Source: Silene latifolia
Lineage: Eukaryota > Streptophyta > Magnoliopsida > Caryophyllales > Caryophyllaceae
Assembly: GCF_048544455.1 (NCBI RefSeq)
Contig: NC_133532.1
Location: 13,580,948 to 13,644,947 of the forward strand
DNA length: 64,000 nt
Direction of reading: 5' to 3'
The notes below the pieces were generated by a model that saw nothing but the letters and a program-made list of their open reading frames with translations, made no database searches and was not told the origin of the DNA. Positions 24,021 to 35,326 of the stretch are shown here, piece by piece. The position numbers were made by a program, and so were the translations under genes. Every line of letters begins with the position of its first letter. Position 1 is the first letter of the stretch.

Positions 24021-27000
24021 ATGGACCCAGAAACCAATTCTCCTATTTCACAGCAATCCTCAGGTATTCAAACTTTACCTTCTTCTGATACTGCAGTTTT
24101 TGATAATTTTGATAAGTTTTCCGATGATAAAACCAATAATTCTACTGAAAAATTGAATAAAATTGATGAAATTAATAAAGAGGATGTTGAATTGAATTTA
24201 GATAGTGGTAGTAATGATATTGATAGTAGCAGTAAATTGAGTAATGGTGGGGAATTTGAGAATTCTGTTATTAACCCAGATGAGGAAAAGGGTGAAAAAA
24301 TGGTGGGTATTGCCCAAAATGATGTTTTGGGTAGTGGGTCTGTGATGGGTTCGGAGTCGAAAACCGGTGAGAAGGATGTTGATGATGATGAAAATGAGGT
24401 AGGTAGTGGTGAGGTGAAGGGGTTAGATGGTGTTGAGAAGGATGTTCCTAGGGTTAGGGTTTCAGGAGGAGAGGAGGAGGAGGAGGAAGGGGGAGAGGAG
24501 TGGGGGGATCCTTTGGAACGGTTGGAGACGGATACGCCTAAGGGGGAAGAGGGTGTGGAGGAGGATACGGGTGTCGAGTCGTTTGAAGAGGTGGATAATA
24601 GTGTTGAGCTTGTTGATGAGTTGGATGAGGATGCTGTTGTTGATAGTATAAATGTGAATGCGGTTGAAGCTGTGAGGTCAGGGGTTGCTGTTGTTGGTGT
24701 TGACGATAAGAAGGAGAGTGAAGTTGAACCTGTGGGTGACGGTTCTATTGGTGAAAAGTCTTTTGAGGTTGAACCTGTGGAGTCAACTAACGAGGATGAT
24801 TCCGTTAAGGATTCAAAGGTTGAAGTAGAGAAGGCTTCTGTTGTAGAAGAATCTGCTCCAGTGGATTCTGGAGTTACGGAAGCCACTAGTGCGAAGTACA
24901 CTGATGAGGGGGATGCTGTAGTGGACTCCATTAAGGTCGATGCTGCAGAAGCTGTTAGGTCAAGTATTGCTGTTGTCGGGGAGGTAGAGGAAGGGAAAAG
25001 CTCTGTTGTTGAAAATGTCACTCCTGCGGTTGAAGATTCTGTTACTGAAAAATCAGCTATGGAGGACTCCGCAGCCATTGAAAATGGCGAAGCAAAATCT
25101 GTGGCTGAGAGTGAGGCCGTTAGGTCAGGGGTAGCTGTCGTTGGGGAATCTGAAGTTGACAACACAGAACATGAAACGAAGGAAGTAGAAGCTCCTGTTG
25201 TGAAAAATGTGACATTGGCCAACGACTCTGCACCGCTGGCTGACCCAATTACATCTGAGGTGAGTCCTCCTGACCTGTTACCGTTTTTATTAAATTTATT
25301 ACCAGTGTCTATATCTTCTGACCCATTTTTCTATGTGCAGGTTGTTGATAGGTCGGGAGATAAGCTGGAAGGGGCTCAAACCAATGATGCTGAAGCACCC
25401 CAGTCTGTTGTTGAAGATGTGACATTAGCCAATGAGTTTACATCGTCGGCTGACACAATTTCCTCTGAAGTAAGTCCTGACTGCTGACTGGTATATCTGT
25501 TAAATTTTCTTGCCAATGACTATATTCAATCTTCAGACACACTTATGTTTGGTCAGGTTATTGAAAAGCCAGCTGCTGATCTCGAAGAAGCTCAAACCAA
25601 TGATGTTGAAGCACCCCGGGCCGTAGAGATTGCCGAGTTACTTAGCACAGAAAAAACTAAGTCAGAGACTGATATTGTTTCCAAAGAACAGGAACCTTCT
25701 GATGATGAGAAGGCTAGTTCTGTTAATGGGGAAGGGGAGAAACCAAGTCAGCGTTCATATGCTAGTGTTCTAGTTGACGGGCCTGATTCAACTGCCTCTG
25801 ATGAGAACCTGCTTGACCAAACCAGAATGGAAGCTGAGAATGAAATTCATAATACCCAAGAGAAAGATGATGATGAAGGCTCAGCTACAGATGAGGAGGA
25901 TGGTCTCGTGTACTTTGGAAATGGAAGTTCTTCTAGAAAGGATATAGAGGAATTGGAAACTCATGATAGTTCTGAGATGATTGATGGTCAGGTTGTCACA
26001 GATACCGATGAAGGTGATTCTGATGAGGAAGGAGAGGGAAATGAGCTTTTTGATTCAGCTGCGTTAGCTGCTTTGTTGAAAGCTGCAACTGGTGCAGGAA
26101 CAGATCCTGGCACCATCACTGTAAGATCGCAAGACGGATCTCGCCTTTTTTCTTTGGAGCGCCCCGTTGGCTTGGAACCATCACTTCGGTCTGCCAGGCC
26201 TACCACTGGTTCCACCAATTCAGGTTTCTTTAATCCCACAAATTTTGCTCCTCCGCCAGAAGAGAACCTTAGTGAAGAAGACAAGAAGAAGCTGCAGAAT
26301 TTACAGCAATTAAAGGTGAAGTTCTTAAGGCTGGTTCAGAGAGTTGGTTTTACCGCTGAACATTCCTTAGCAGCACAAGTTCTATATAAACTAGCAGTTT
26401 TTGCTGGGAGACCTGTAAGTCCAGCCTATAGTCTTGATAACGCAAAGCAGACAGCTGCGCAGCTTGAAGCTGAGGGGAAAGAGTTGGACTTCTCCTTGAA
26501 CATCCTGGTTCTTGGGAAGTCAGGTGTTGGGAAGAGCGCCATTATCAACTCTATATTAGGTGAAGAGAAGGTCAAAGTTAATGCATTTGAGACTGAAACA
26601 ACTTCTGTAAACGCGGTCTATGGAGATGTCGATGGTGTCAAAATTCGGTTCATTGATGCACCTGGTCTCAGATCATCGGCAGTGGAGCAGGGTTATAATC
26701 GTAAGGTCTTGGCATCGGTCAAGAAGCTCACAAACAAATATCCTCCAGATGTCATGTTCTACGTGGATCGCCTGGACTCACAGACAAGAGATCTTAATGA
26801 TCTACCCTTGTTAAAGACAATAACTAATTCACTTGGTGCTTCAATTTGGCGGAATGCCATTATCACTCTTACTCATGCTTCTTCCGCACCTCCAGATGGG
26901 CAATCTGGCACTCTGAGTTATGAGGTGTTGGTGGCACAACGTAGCCATATTGTTCAGCAGTTAATAGGTCAAGCTGTTGGTGAAATGCGTTTGATGAATC

Positions 27001-28421
27001 TAAATATGACGAACCCTGTTTCTCTTGTTGAGAATCACTCTGCCTGTCGAAAGAATCGGGAAGGCCAGAAGATACTTCCCAATGGCCAAGCATGGAGGCC
27101 ACAATTACTATTGTTGTGCTACTCGGTCAAAATCTTCTCAGAAGCTAATGCTAGCTCAAAAACTCAAGATGCTTTTGACCCTAGAAAGCTCTTTGGTTTC
27201 CGTTCCCGGTCTCCGCCACTCCCTTATTTGCTGTCTTCATTGTTGCAACCTCGGGCCCACCCAAAACTTTCAGCTGATCAAGGTGGCGACAGTGTTGACT
27301 CTGATATTGACTTGGATGATGTGTCAGACTCTGATCAAGAAGAAGAGGAGGAGTATGATCAGCTTCCACCATTTAAGCCTCTGAAGAAATCTCAGATGGC
27401 AAAACTTAGCAGTGATCAGAAGAAGGCGTACTTTGAAGAGTATGATTACCGAGTAAAACTTCTACAGAGGAAGCAGTGGAGAGAGGAGCTTAAAAGAATG
27501 AGGGAGGCGAAGAAGGGCGGGAAGGATGGTGTAAGTGAGAATCCAGAAGAATATGATGGTGAAAATGGAGCTCCAGCAGCTGTTCCAGTTCCCTTGCCTG
27601 ACATGACTTTACCTCCATCTTTTGATAGTGATAATCCCGCTTATCGTTATAGATTCTTGGAGCCAACCTCACAGTTCTTGGCTAGGCCGGTTTTGGATCC
27701 CCATGGGTGGGACCATGACTGTGGCTATGAGGGAGTCAATGTTGAGCACACGATGGGTATTGCGGAACGTTTCCCTGCATCATTTACAGTGCAGGTGAAT
27801 AAAGACAAGAAAGACTTCAACGTCCATCTGGATTCTGCAGTTTCGGCCAAACATGGCGAAAATGGTTCTAGCTTAGTGGGTTTTGATGTTCAAACTATCG
27901 GCAAGCAATATGCATACATTGTGAGAGGGGAAAGCAAGTTCAAAAACTTGAAGAAGAACAAGACAGCTGCTGGAGTTACAGTCACATTTTTAGGAGAAAA
28001 TGTGGCGACAGGGGTAAAAGTCGAAGATCAGATAATGGTGGGCAAGAGACTGGTTTTGGTGGGTAGCACTGGAACTGTCAGATCTCAGAAAGACGCCGCA
28101 TATGGGGCTAATCTGGAAGTACGTCTCAGAGAAGCAGATTATCCAATAGGGCAGGAACAGTCCTCTTTTACTCTATCTTTAATGAAATGGAGAGGTGACC
28201 TCGCAGTGGGGGCCAACCTTCAGTCTCAGATCTCAGTTGGACGCAATTCTAAGATGGCAGTTCGAGCTGCATTGAATAACAAGATGAGTGGACAGGTTAC
28301 AGTGCGTACAAGCAGTTCTGATCATCTCTCGCTTGCTCTCGCTGGTCTCATGCCAATTGCTGTAGCCATCTACCGGAAGATCAGGCCTGCCGATGTCAGT
28401 GAGAACTACTCTATTTACTAG
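24021..28421 (+). CDS. TOC159: TOC159-type chloroplast preprotein import receptor GTPase, 3 exons
   Basis: Exons are 24021-25259, 25341-25469 and 25557-28421, all phase 0, giving 1410 residues. The start is ATG 24021 (MDPETNSPISQQ); the earlier in-frame TTG is not a plausible start. Residues 1 to about 690 form a long acidic A domain with repeats of AVRSGVAVVG (three copies). The GTPase domain has the P-loop VLGKSGVGKSAIINSILGE (about 772), IRFIDAPGLRSS (about 822) and THASSAPPDG (about 893), as in the AIG1/TOC family. The C-terminal M domain follows and ends MPIAVAIYRKIRPADVSENY, which fits TOC159 better than TOC132/120. In the family this receptor sits in the chloroplast outer envelope with TOC33/34 and TOC75 and recognises transit peptides. 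Oddities are a tandem exon duplication and two short introns with lengths divisible by three and no in-frame stop in the first. Confidence 0.93.
25188..25607 (+). repeat. tandem duplication creating an extra exon-intron in the TOC159-type gene
   Basis: Units 25188-25391 and 25392-25607 both run from GAAGC(T/A)CC through (G/A)ATGTGACATT(G/A)GCCAA, a splice donor GT(G/A)AGTCC, a short intron, and an exon start encoding AQTND(A/V)EAP. The first unit joins exon 1 to exon 2 and the second joins exon 2 to exon 3. Introns are 81 bp (25260-25340) and 87 bp (25470-25556). Exon 2 (43 codons) is thus a product of the duplication. Confidence 0.8.
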
Positions 28422-28990
28422 ATTTGCGTTTGTCTTGAGTTCTTTGCATTTGCTTATAGAAGCCGACCAAATTGTGATGGATAATTTTGTTACTATGAGC
28501 CGTCTTTGTTAGTTTTTCCAATAAGGCTCTGTTCTTTCTTGCTTTTTCGCAATTTCTATTTTACTTTTCTTTTGTTTTCTGCGGGTTATTGTATTAGACT
28601 GAGCAATGAGCATGCAACTTATCTTTTGTTGTTTCCCCTATATAGTCTTCTTATTTTTTGAAAATTCTTCTGGTGCTGAATTCATGCTTACAGCGACAAC
28701 TGTCTGTGAAAGCATAGCTCACTCCTGTAACTGAAGGAGTGAACTATGCTTTCACAGACAGTTGTAAAAGTATCCAGGCTCATTATTGAATGAAAAATGT
28801 GCATGTTTTTTTATTAATTAAACTCGTGTCATTCAGACTTGCCGACAAGGTGTCGGACACAACACGGTGTCTCCTTGCCTTCTTTGTTCTTAAAAAGTGT
28901 TTTTTATATATCATCTTCTTGCCATTTTTCTTCTCTTCTCGCTCTTATAATCTTATTTGACGCCATTCTTAATTTTATGAATATTAGTTG
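28422..28990 (+). other. 3' flank / probable 3' UTR of the TOC159-type gene
   Basis: T-rich sequence typical of a plant 3' UTR follows the stop codon. The hairpin at 28696-28765 lies in it. Farther on, GGTGTCGGACACAACACGGTGT and a related motif at 29186-29213 surround the hAT MITE insertion. Confidence 0.5.
28696..28765. repeat. near-perfect 30-bp inverted repeat with 10-nt loop
   Basis: Arms 28696-28725 and 28736-28765 pair at 29 of 30 positions; the 10-base loop is TGTAACTGAA. The arm includes CTGTCTGTGAAAGCATAG. It may be a MITE relic, a small-RNA hairpin, or structure in the TOC159-type 3' UTR. I do not recognise a known miRNA in it. Confidence 0.9.
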
Positions 28991-28998
28991 GTTGTTGG

Positions 28999-29175
28999 CA
29001 GTGGCGAAGCCAGGATTTTAAGGCAATGAGGGCGAAAATTTTCAGCGGGGGCGAAAGGGAAATATTATAAGGGGGCCTCGAAAAAATTCGAAAATTTTAA
29101 CTAAAAATTTTGAACTTTACAAACTTCAACGGGGCGACCGCCTCTGCTAGCCCTCCAGTCCTCGCTCCACCACTG
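28999..29175. mobile_element. hAT-type MITE, 177 bp, 8-bp TSD
   Basis: The ends are CAGTGGCGAAGCCAGGA and, from the right, CAGTGGTGGAGCGAGGA. It is flanked by perfect 8-bp repeats GTTGTTGG (28991-28998 and 29176-29183), the duplication length of hAT elements. The interior is too short to code. Confidence 0.88.
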
Positions 29176-29183
29176 GTTGTTGG

Positions 29184-29634
29184 TGTCGTGTCCGAATTTG
29201 GTGTGTCGGACCAGGACAATTGCCCAGTGTCACATCGGCTGCAAATCATACTGGATTCACAATAAATGCCCAAACGAAGTGTGAAAGTAACATAGACTTA
29301 GGCGGCAAGTGTCCTACCCATGTTCAAATGTCGAGTGTGTGACCCAGTTTAAGCGGGGATCTATGTTGTGGATCTATGTTGCTCCGGAGGAATATAGTCG
29401 TTGATAGAAAGTAACTTCCTCTTAATCCTTTGTCAAAAAAAAAAACTTCCTCTTAATCTTCTCTAGTTGAGTTAGCAATTGGTCTCGGTTGGCTTCAGTC
29501 TGCTCTGAGTAGTTGTCAAATGAAAAATAATTATACACATCGGGACGACAATTTTAAGATTATGGACACATAGTGAGTACAATCACAAAGGAGGCTTTAC
29601 AGGATCAAAATATATTTAAGACTATTATTATGAA
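29184..29634. other. intergenic DNA
   Basis: No gene seen. A short block (CAAAAAAAAAAACTTCCTCTTAATC-like) is partly duplicated around 29410-29460. Confidence 0.5.
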
Positions 29635-29665
29635 CTAGTTTAGACCCCGTGCATTATATGCACGG
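29635..29665 (-). mobile_element. Helitron 3' terminus (minus strand)
   Basis: Read on the minus strand, a stem CCGTGCA/TGCACGG (29647-29665) is followed about eight bases later by CTAG (29635-29638) and a host T. Helitrons end in a short GC-rich hairpin plus CTRR and insert between A and T. The 5' TC end on the right was not identified. Confidence 0.65.
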
Positions 29666-31264
29666 TACTTAAAGTTTAAGATTTTTGTAAAATTACTTAT
29701 ACAATATTGGTACCTTATAATTGTTTACATTTCTCATCATTGTATTTTGTTTTGATAAATAAAAGGTAGAATTGAAAATTAGTTAAGAGAATTGGTAATG
29801 AAATATATTTTGATGAAAATATTTTTATAGCACAAAGCTCATGAGTTTCAATTTATATTTTTTTGCAATTATTTTTGTGTCGCGAAAGTAATAACGATTT
29901 CTAGTTTTGGTTTTATACAGAATATGGGTCAGCTTATCATCTAATAATAGGATCAATAAAAGATCGTAGTTGCTTATCCATGGACGGTTTTACTCTTTTC
30001 TGGACTTTTTTTTCATTATTTTTCCATGATATGTCCTTTGCCTAATTCTCTTTATTTCTCTCTCTAATTCTCTCCCTCGAAAATTAATCAAATCAACAAA
30101 ATTAATCAATCCATCAAATTACACAAGTATGGATTCTAATTCTCGAATCATCAGGTAACTTCTAATTCTTAATTTTATTAATTATATTAGGGTTTGTTTA
30201 CACTAATTAAATTAGGATTAATTAAATTAAAATTTGTATCGATCAGGTAATTAAACTCGCAATAAAACAACGAAACCAACTCAATTGACAATAGTTGTGC
30301 ATGAACATCAGACAACCAAATTGCATTGTACCTTGAAATCGCATGTTACTCTGAATAGTTAGCACTTGTTCGTTACTTGCATGTTTTAGGTACAATTTTT
30401 TCATTTTTTTTATAAATGTTTTGTATTTATTTTAGTAATTTCTACTATTTTCTTTATTTTTATTTCAGGACTCCGACTCGGAGTCGGAAGAGTATGAGGA
30501 ATTTCCTACAAAAATGATAGGTATCGGATACATTTTCAATGTCGGAAAAAAATTCAAGAGTCACGACGAATTTTAGTTGTCGAACAATTACTTTTGACAT
30601 TTTTAGTTCTGACGTTATTAGTGTTTTGAGTTGAAAGTTCACAACTTTTTATCTTATGTTTTCGTCTATTCCATGAATAAGATTGTGTCAGACGGCTGCA
30701 ACCCCAAAAAAACAAGAAGAAAATCGATTCACAGACAAAGAGTACAAAACATATTCTTATTCAAGAATTGCCGATAGGTAAAAAATGACAGCTTGAAAGG
30801 AATTGTGATACATAAAAATCATTCATCGACCTAATACAATTATCGCAAATATTCATATTAATACACTGATGCTAAACAATTTCCTGAACTATGCCACACA
30901 CTCTTGTTCCTACCACAAACACGCATAGACCGCTATAAACTTCAGCATATAAGTCGTCTTAAACTTAGCACAAAACCAATCTTAAAATACGATATGTACG
31001 CAACTCTAATTGTCAGGCCGTGGCTAGCCCTATGGGAGCAATGGCTCGGGGCAGCAACACGTTCGTTTAGGCACGACTCCGTCATTTCTCGCGCATGAAA
31101 ACCGGTCTTAAAATAGCGCGAAACATGAGCTCGAACTCATCTTTATACTAGCATGTAACTTGTCAAAATAGTAGCATTTTCTATATATAAAACCAAGTTA
31201 TTTATCGATAATTTTGAATATCCTCCATTCAATTTCAAACACACAATTTTACTTTTTGCATAAA
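29666..31264. other. probable Helitron interior and AT-rich DNA
   Basis: No intact gene. An ATG with a following GTAACT donor-like site (about 30129-30155), and after a TTTCAG at about 30470 a short acidic frame DSDSESEEYEEFPTK, could be captured exon scraps, but their phases do not join cleanly. Confidence 0.4.
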
Positions 31265-31294
31265 CTAGTTTTCAACCCGTGCCAAATTGCACGG
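31265..31294 (-). mobile_element. second Helitron 3' terminus (minus strand)
   Basis: On the minus strand the stem CCGTGC/GCACGG (31277-31294) is followed by TTGAAAACTAG ending at 31265, then a host T. It closely matches the terminus at 29635, so the two are relatives in the same orientation. Confidence 0.65.
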
Positions 31295-31594
31295 ATATGT
31301 TTTTAAGATCATTGATATAATTATTAACATTTAAAAATGTAAATCAAAATACATGAATATTTTATACTCTATTTGTTTTATAATGATAACAGGTTAAAAC
31401 ACGTACAAAACATATAAGGGTTTAAAACTTGCACATGTTTTAAATCCGTGATATTAATGTACGAATTCGGTGTTATAACATGATATATAATATATTAAAA
31501 TTATATGTTAAAAGTTTATACATAATAATTATTATGTACAATTCAATTATTTACTAACACAAAATACCAAAGAAAATATTTAAAATATACTTAC

Positions 31595-32095
31595 CGTCAT
31601 TAATTAAGTGAACGGATGAGTTTTCTTGAGTTTGTGAACAGTCTCCACGTGAATAGGATAAGTTTATTACATAACGACCTGGTCTTTCTTCATTTGGAGT
31701 TATAGAAGGAAGAATTTCATTTAAAGGTTCAGCATACTCGACACATAGATCTCTTACCAATCGCTCAACAACGTCGGTTAGACTACATATACCTCCTAAA
31801 TCACGTTATTATAAACAATTATGAATTAAAATGTTAACGCGCATTACTAACTATAATATATAACAAATAGAGATAGATATATACCTATAGTGGTAGAGCT
31901 AAGTGGTGTAGTAGGAGGATTCAATTGAGAAAAGACATCATCGACATTATCGATCGTTTTTAGTGAAAACGTTTTACTTCTCTCTCTTGCCGTTTTACTT
32001 TGTAATTGATCGGGCGTTTGAATAAGAGCATCGACATTTAATGCTCTCAATACTCGGATCCGAGTTTTCTTGTTGATTGGCAATTTTTTTTTCAC
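31595..32095 (-). pseudogene. two-exon gene fragment of unknown identity, possibly Helitron-captured
   Basis: On the minus strand a frame from ATG 32095 (MKKKLPINKKTRIRVLRAL) runs to a GTATAT donor after 31885. A TTTAG acceptor precedes 31795, and the frame continues in phase through a glycine codon as GICSLTDVVERLVRDLCVEY and NEERPGRYVINLSYSRGDC to a good donor GTAAGTAT after 31595. Two open exons joined in phase by GT-AG suggest real coding ancestry. I do not recognise the protein, and no third exon was found. It lies about 300 bp inside the Helitron end at 31265, in the same orientation, which fits transposon capture. The start codon is uncertain. Confidence 0.45.
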
Positions 32096-33198
32096 ATATG
32101 GAATTTTAAATTAATTAATTTAAGTAAATAGGATTTTTTACTTGTAATTTTAATAAATTAATTTATGCAATGTTATAATTTCGTAAAGTGATCTGTGAAA
32201 TTAATTAATCTCGGTCCTACTTGACCCGAAACAATTGAGTCAAGCTGAATCAAGTTGAAACTAATGGCTCTAACCCTTATATATGCGCCTGGCCCGACTT
32301 AAACCACATGGGTCTGACCCGAATTGATCCATGTGTGTTTGACCCCATTTGATCCACATGGATCTGACCCGACCCACATAGGTAGGAGCTGACCTGACCA
32401 AGTTTGTTTAGTTGACTCGAATTTTATCTTATGTAAAATTTATTTCAAAAGTAATAAACTTTCAAATCGTCTTTTAATTACATCAGGTTTTTTCTGGACT
32501 TGCACGACTGTTGATTGGTGATTATGAGAAAGTGTAGGCTCATTCGAATCTGTTGTGAATGGATGTTAGCCCATTATTCCAATTATGAATTTGTTATTAT
32601 CGTAAATAATTTATTTGGCGATTCGATTCAAGGCTACGTTCTATTATGATATTATGATGATAATTTGGCCATAAAAACGAACTTGTGGTAACGGAAATTA
32701 AATGGTAGCCTATCATTGCCACCTTCCGAAAATAAAATGGCGGCCGGTAGATAGTTGCCGGAAATTTTTGCTCCAAATTAATTCTCGGTGATGATTGGAT
32801 ATCTGTCCAGATCTGAGAGGATATTAAAAATTTAAATTAGATTTTTACTAATTATATCGTTAATTGTAACAAATTTTTTGCTTTTTAAAAATATAATTTT
32901 AGTTTTTAAAAATTAAATTTTAATTTCTTTTTTTCTAAAAAAAATTATATAATTTTATTAGTCGAGTTTATATTTTCTTAAGATTATTGCAACTATATGA
33001 ATGATTAAACATAAATCATTATTTAAAATTTATTTTTTAAAAAGGCTTTTGTTTTTTAGTCTCTTTGTTCATTTACAGGTAATTTATAATTGCATTTTGT
33101 ATTTTGTATTTAATTTTTTGGTAAATCGACATAAGTGGTGGATCTTTTTTGTGCGTTAGTGTTATTTTAATTTATTACCGTAGTAAAAAGTGTAGTAA
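32096..33198. other. AT-rich DNA with a GACCCG-rich block
   Basis: At about 32215-32410 the motifs TGACCCGA and CCACATGG recur several times, resembling the GACCCG-rich elements at 56588 and 60355. The rest is AT-rich with no gene. Confidence 0.55.
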
Positions 33199-33207
33199 AA
33201 GTTTGTA

Positions 33208-33400
33208 CGCAAATTCTCATTTGTGAAGGGCATATGCGTCGCAACCTTGCGAATGGTCAAATACTACCCAAATGGGGAGATAAGACAAAAGCAAATTGCC
33301 TAGAGAGTAGCATTCTATTTTGTCTGATCTACCCATATGGGTAGTATTTGACCCATCGCAAGCTTCTGACAGATATACCCGTCACAAGGAAGACTAATTG
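33208..33400. mobile_element. MULE-type foldback MITE, 193 bp, 9-bp TSD
   Basis: Two arms of equal length (33228-33290 and 33318-33380) are inverted copies sharing GGTCAAATACTACCCA and AGACAAAA, and weaker pairing runs to the ends. AAGTTTGTA flanks both sides (33199-33207 and 33401-33409), a perfect 9-bp duplication. No coding capacity. Confidence 0.8.
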
Positions 33401-33409
33401 AAGTTTGTA

Positions 33410-34323
33410 TTGTATTTGTATCAATTTTTTTTTTTTGTAATTTGTTGTTATTTATTGTAATGTAAATTGCTGTAATTTATTGTTATTTATTGTAATATAA
33501 ATTATTAATAAATAGTTAATTCGTTAAATTATTCATAAATATTTACGTATAAATTATAAATGTAATCATTTACGTACAAAACATCAACAATGCCAGTTAT
33601 TTGTTAATTACATCCTTAATTTTTCTGTGGATCCCGCATTTAATGGTATAAAAGAAAAAAGAAAAAAGAAATTGGATTTGGTGATGTGGACGCACAGAAT
33701 TGCTTTAAATGTTTCTGTATTTATAAAGATAAGATGTCCATGTCTAGAAATTGAGTGTAAATATTTTCATTTTCCATTATGACAAAAGTATAAATATTTG
33801 ATATTTTTGTTGTACTCACAAATGCGAACGAAATAAGATTCCATATAATTATATTATTTTCTCTTATATATTGCAAAATAGTTTTAAAGAAGAACAATAT
33901 ACTTTGAAGTAAACTTAAAAGCACCAAAAAATGGAAAGAAATTTATCTAAAAAAGGGAAAAATAATTGAAGGACAAATTTAAAAGAACGATTTTTTGTTA
34001 TTTTAGTTTCCAAACGTGGGAGTAAGAACTTAGGGTTAATGCATATTTCGAATAAAATCTAAATGCAATCTAATTCACCATACTAATAGAAATTTCTTTT
34101 TATTTACTTTTGCTCTATATGGGAGGTATGCAATCTTCTAAAAATAAAATATATCGCCATCGTCATATATATTTATAATAAACGGTTTTTCTAAAATGTG
34201 CCATAAGGGCACATGTTAATAATCTTAATATGGTAAGATTAACAATATAAATTACCTTTATGAGATTAAAGTTTAACCTAAAAAAAAAAATATTGACAAA
34301 AACTCCTAAGCAAAAACATAGCC
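33410..34323. other. AT-rich upstream region of the cysteine-rich peptide gene
   Basis: No gene or clear element. A TATA-like TATATATTTATAATAAAC stands at about 34166, roughly 160 bp before the start codon at 34324, and is a candidate core promoter. Confidence 0.45.
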
Positions 34324-35326
34324 ATGGCGACTAGTAGATTTGTAGGAATCTTTGTGTGCCTATTCCTTGTTCTCTCATCCCTCCTAACGATTGTCAATGG
34401 TGAGTTTTCTATTTTTTAAGATTGTTTTCTTTTTCGTACATCCAAGTTCGTCTTTTACCCTACACAAATTCTTATTAAGATCGTTTTAACTTAAGACAAT
34501 ACTACTCACAATCAATTTAGATAATTTTAAAAATAAAAAAACGTTGTGAGAAGTTTTAAGTTAAGACCGTTTTAAGAATACCTCCTATTTACCCTAATAT
34601 ATATTGATGGTTTTAACTTGATGATTCACGTTGATGGATGGTTAGATTAGGAACTGATGGTGTTTATGGGCTTAATTTATGTCCCTGTACTAGCACGTAG
34701 GTTTAAACGTAAATTTTCAAGGGTTAATATATAAAGACTATGACTTACAAAGTATAGTGCCCTTATAAAAGGAAGAAGGGCATTCTGAAAGAAAAGTGAA
34801 AAATAATTTGCTTTCTAAGCAAGATAAATTACATAGTTTAAGTCTTTATCTTAGGGTTAACTCTTTTTTATTTATATATATTCTCGTTTTTGATTTGAGA
34901 TAAACTATTTACGCATTTTTGTTATTGTCAAAGTTAATTCTGCAATATACTACTAGGAAACTTATAAAAAACTACTCATATTAAAATTATTACATAGACC
35001 TACATATTAATTTTACCGTATCATTCTTACGGGACAATTTCGTGCATGCATAGTCACTATAAGTTTTACGCTCTTTTTACGTATTTTCTCCGGTGGTGTT
35101 ACTTGCAGGTGTGCGCGATCCATTTTGCGGACCTCCAAATGTGGTGGAAAATACAAATCATACAAATCACAAGTCAGGAAGCAGGAAGTTGATAAATTTA
35201 AATAATTGCAGGTTGCTTAAATGTACCGATGGGTCTGATTGTTGGTGTTGCATGCAATGGCCAGGCAGTTTAGCTCAATGTTTTCGTTCTCAAGATCAAT
35301 GTCGGAATTGTTGTGTCCCACCCTAA
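34324..35326 (+). CDS. secreted cysteine-rich peptide, EMBRYO SURROUNDING FACTOR 1-like, 2 exons
   Basis: Exon 1 (34324-34399) encodes MATSRFVGIFVCLFLVLSSL and on to IVNG, a classic signal peptide. A GTGAGT donor at 34400 and a TTGCAG acceptor ending at 35108 bound a 709-bp intron. Exon 2 (35109-35326) joins in phase through a Gly codon and gives a 97-residue precursor. The mature part has ten cysteines clustered at the C-terminus, including SDCWCCMQWPGSLAQCF and QDQCRNCC. Signal peptide plus first-exon splice, and the CxCC...C...C...CC pattern, resemble ESF1-family peptides, which act in seed or pollen development in Arabidopsis. That assignment is by pattern only; another plant cysteine-rich peptide family is possible. 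There is no premature stop and both splice sites are canonical. Confidence 0.72.

Noticed and set aside
24068..25222. 384-codon antisense frame in the TOC159-type gene
   Set aside because: Ser/Thr-rich shadow of the Glu/Val-rich A domain on the opposite strand; no own start context or domain.
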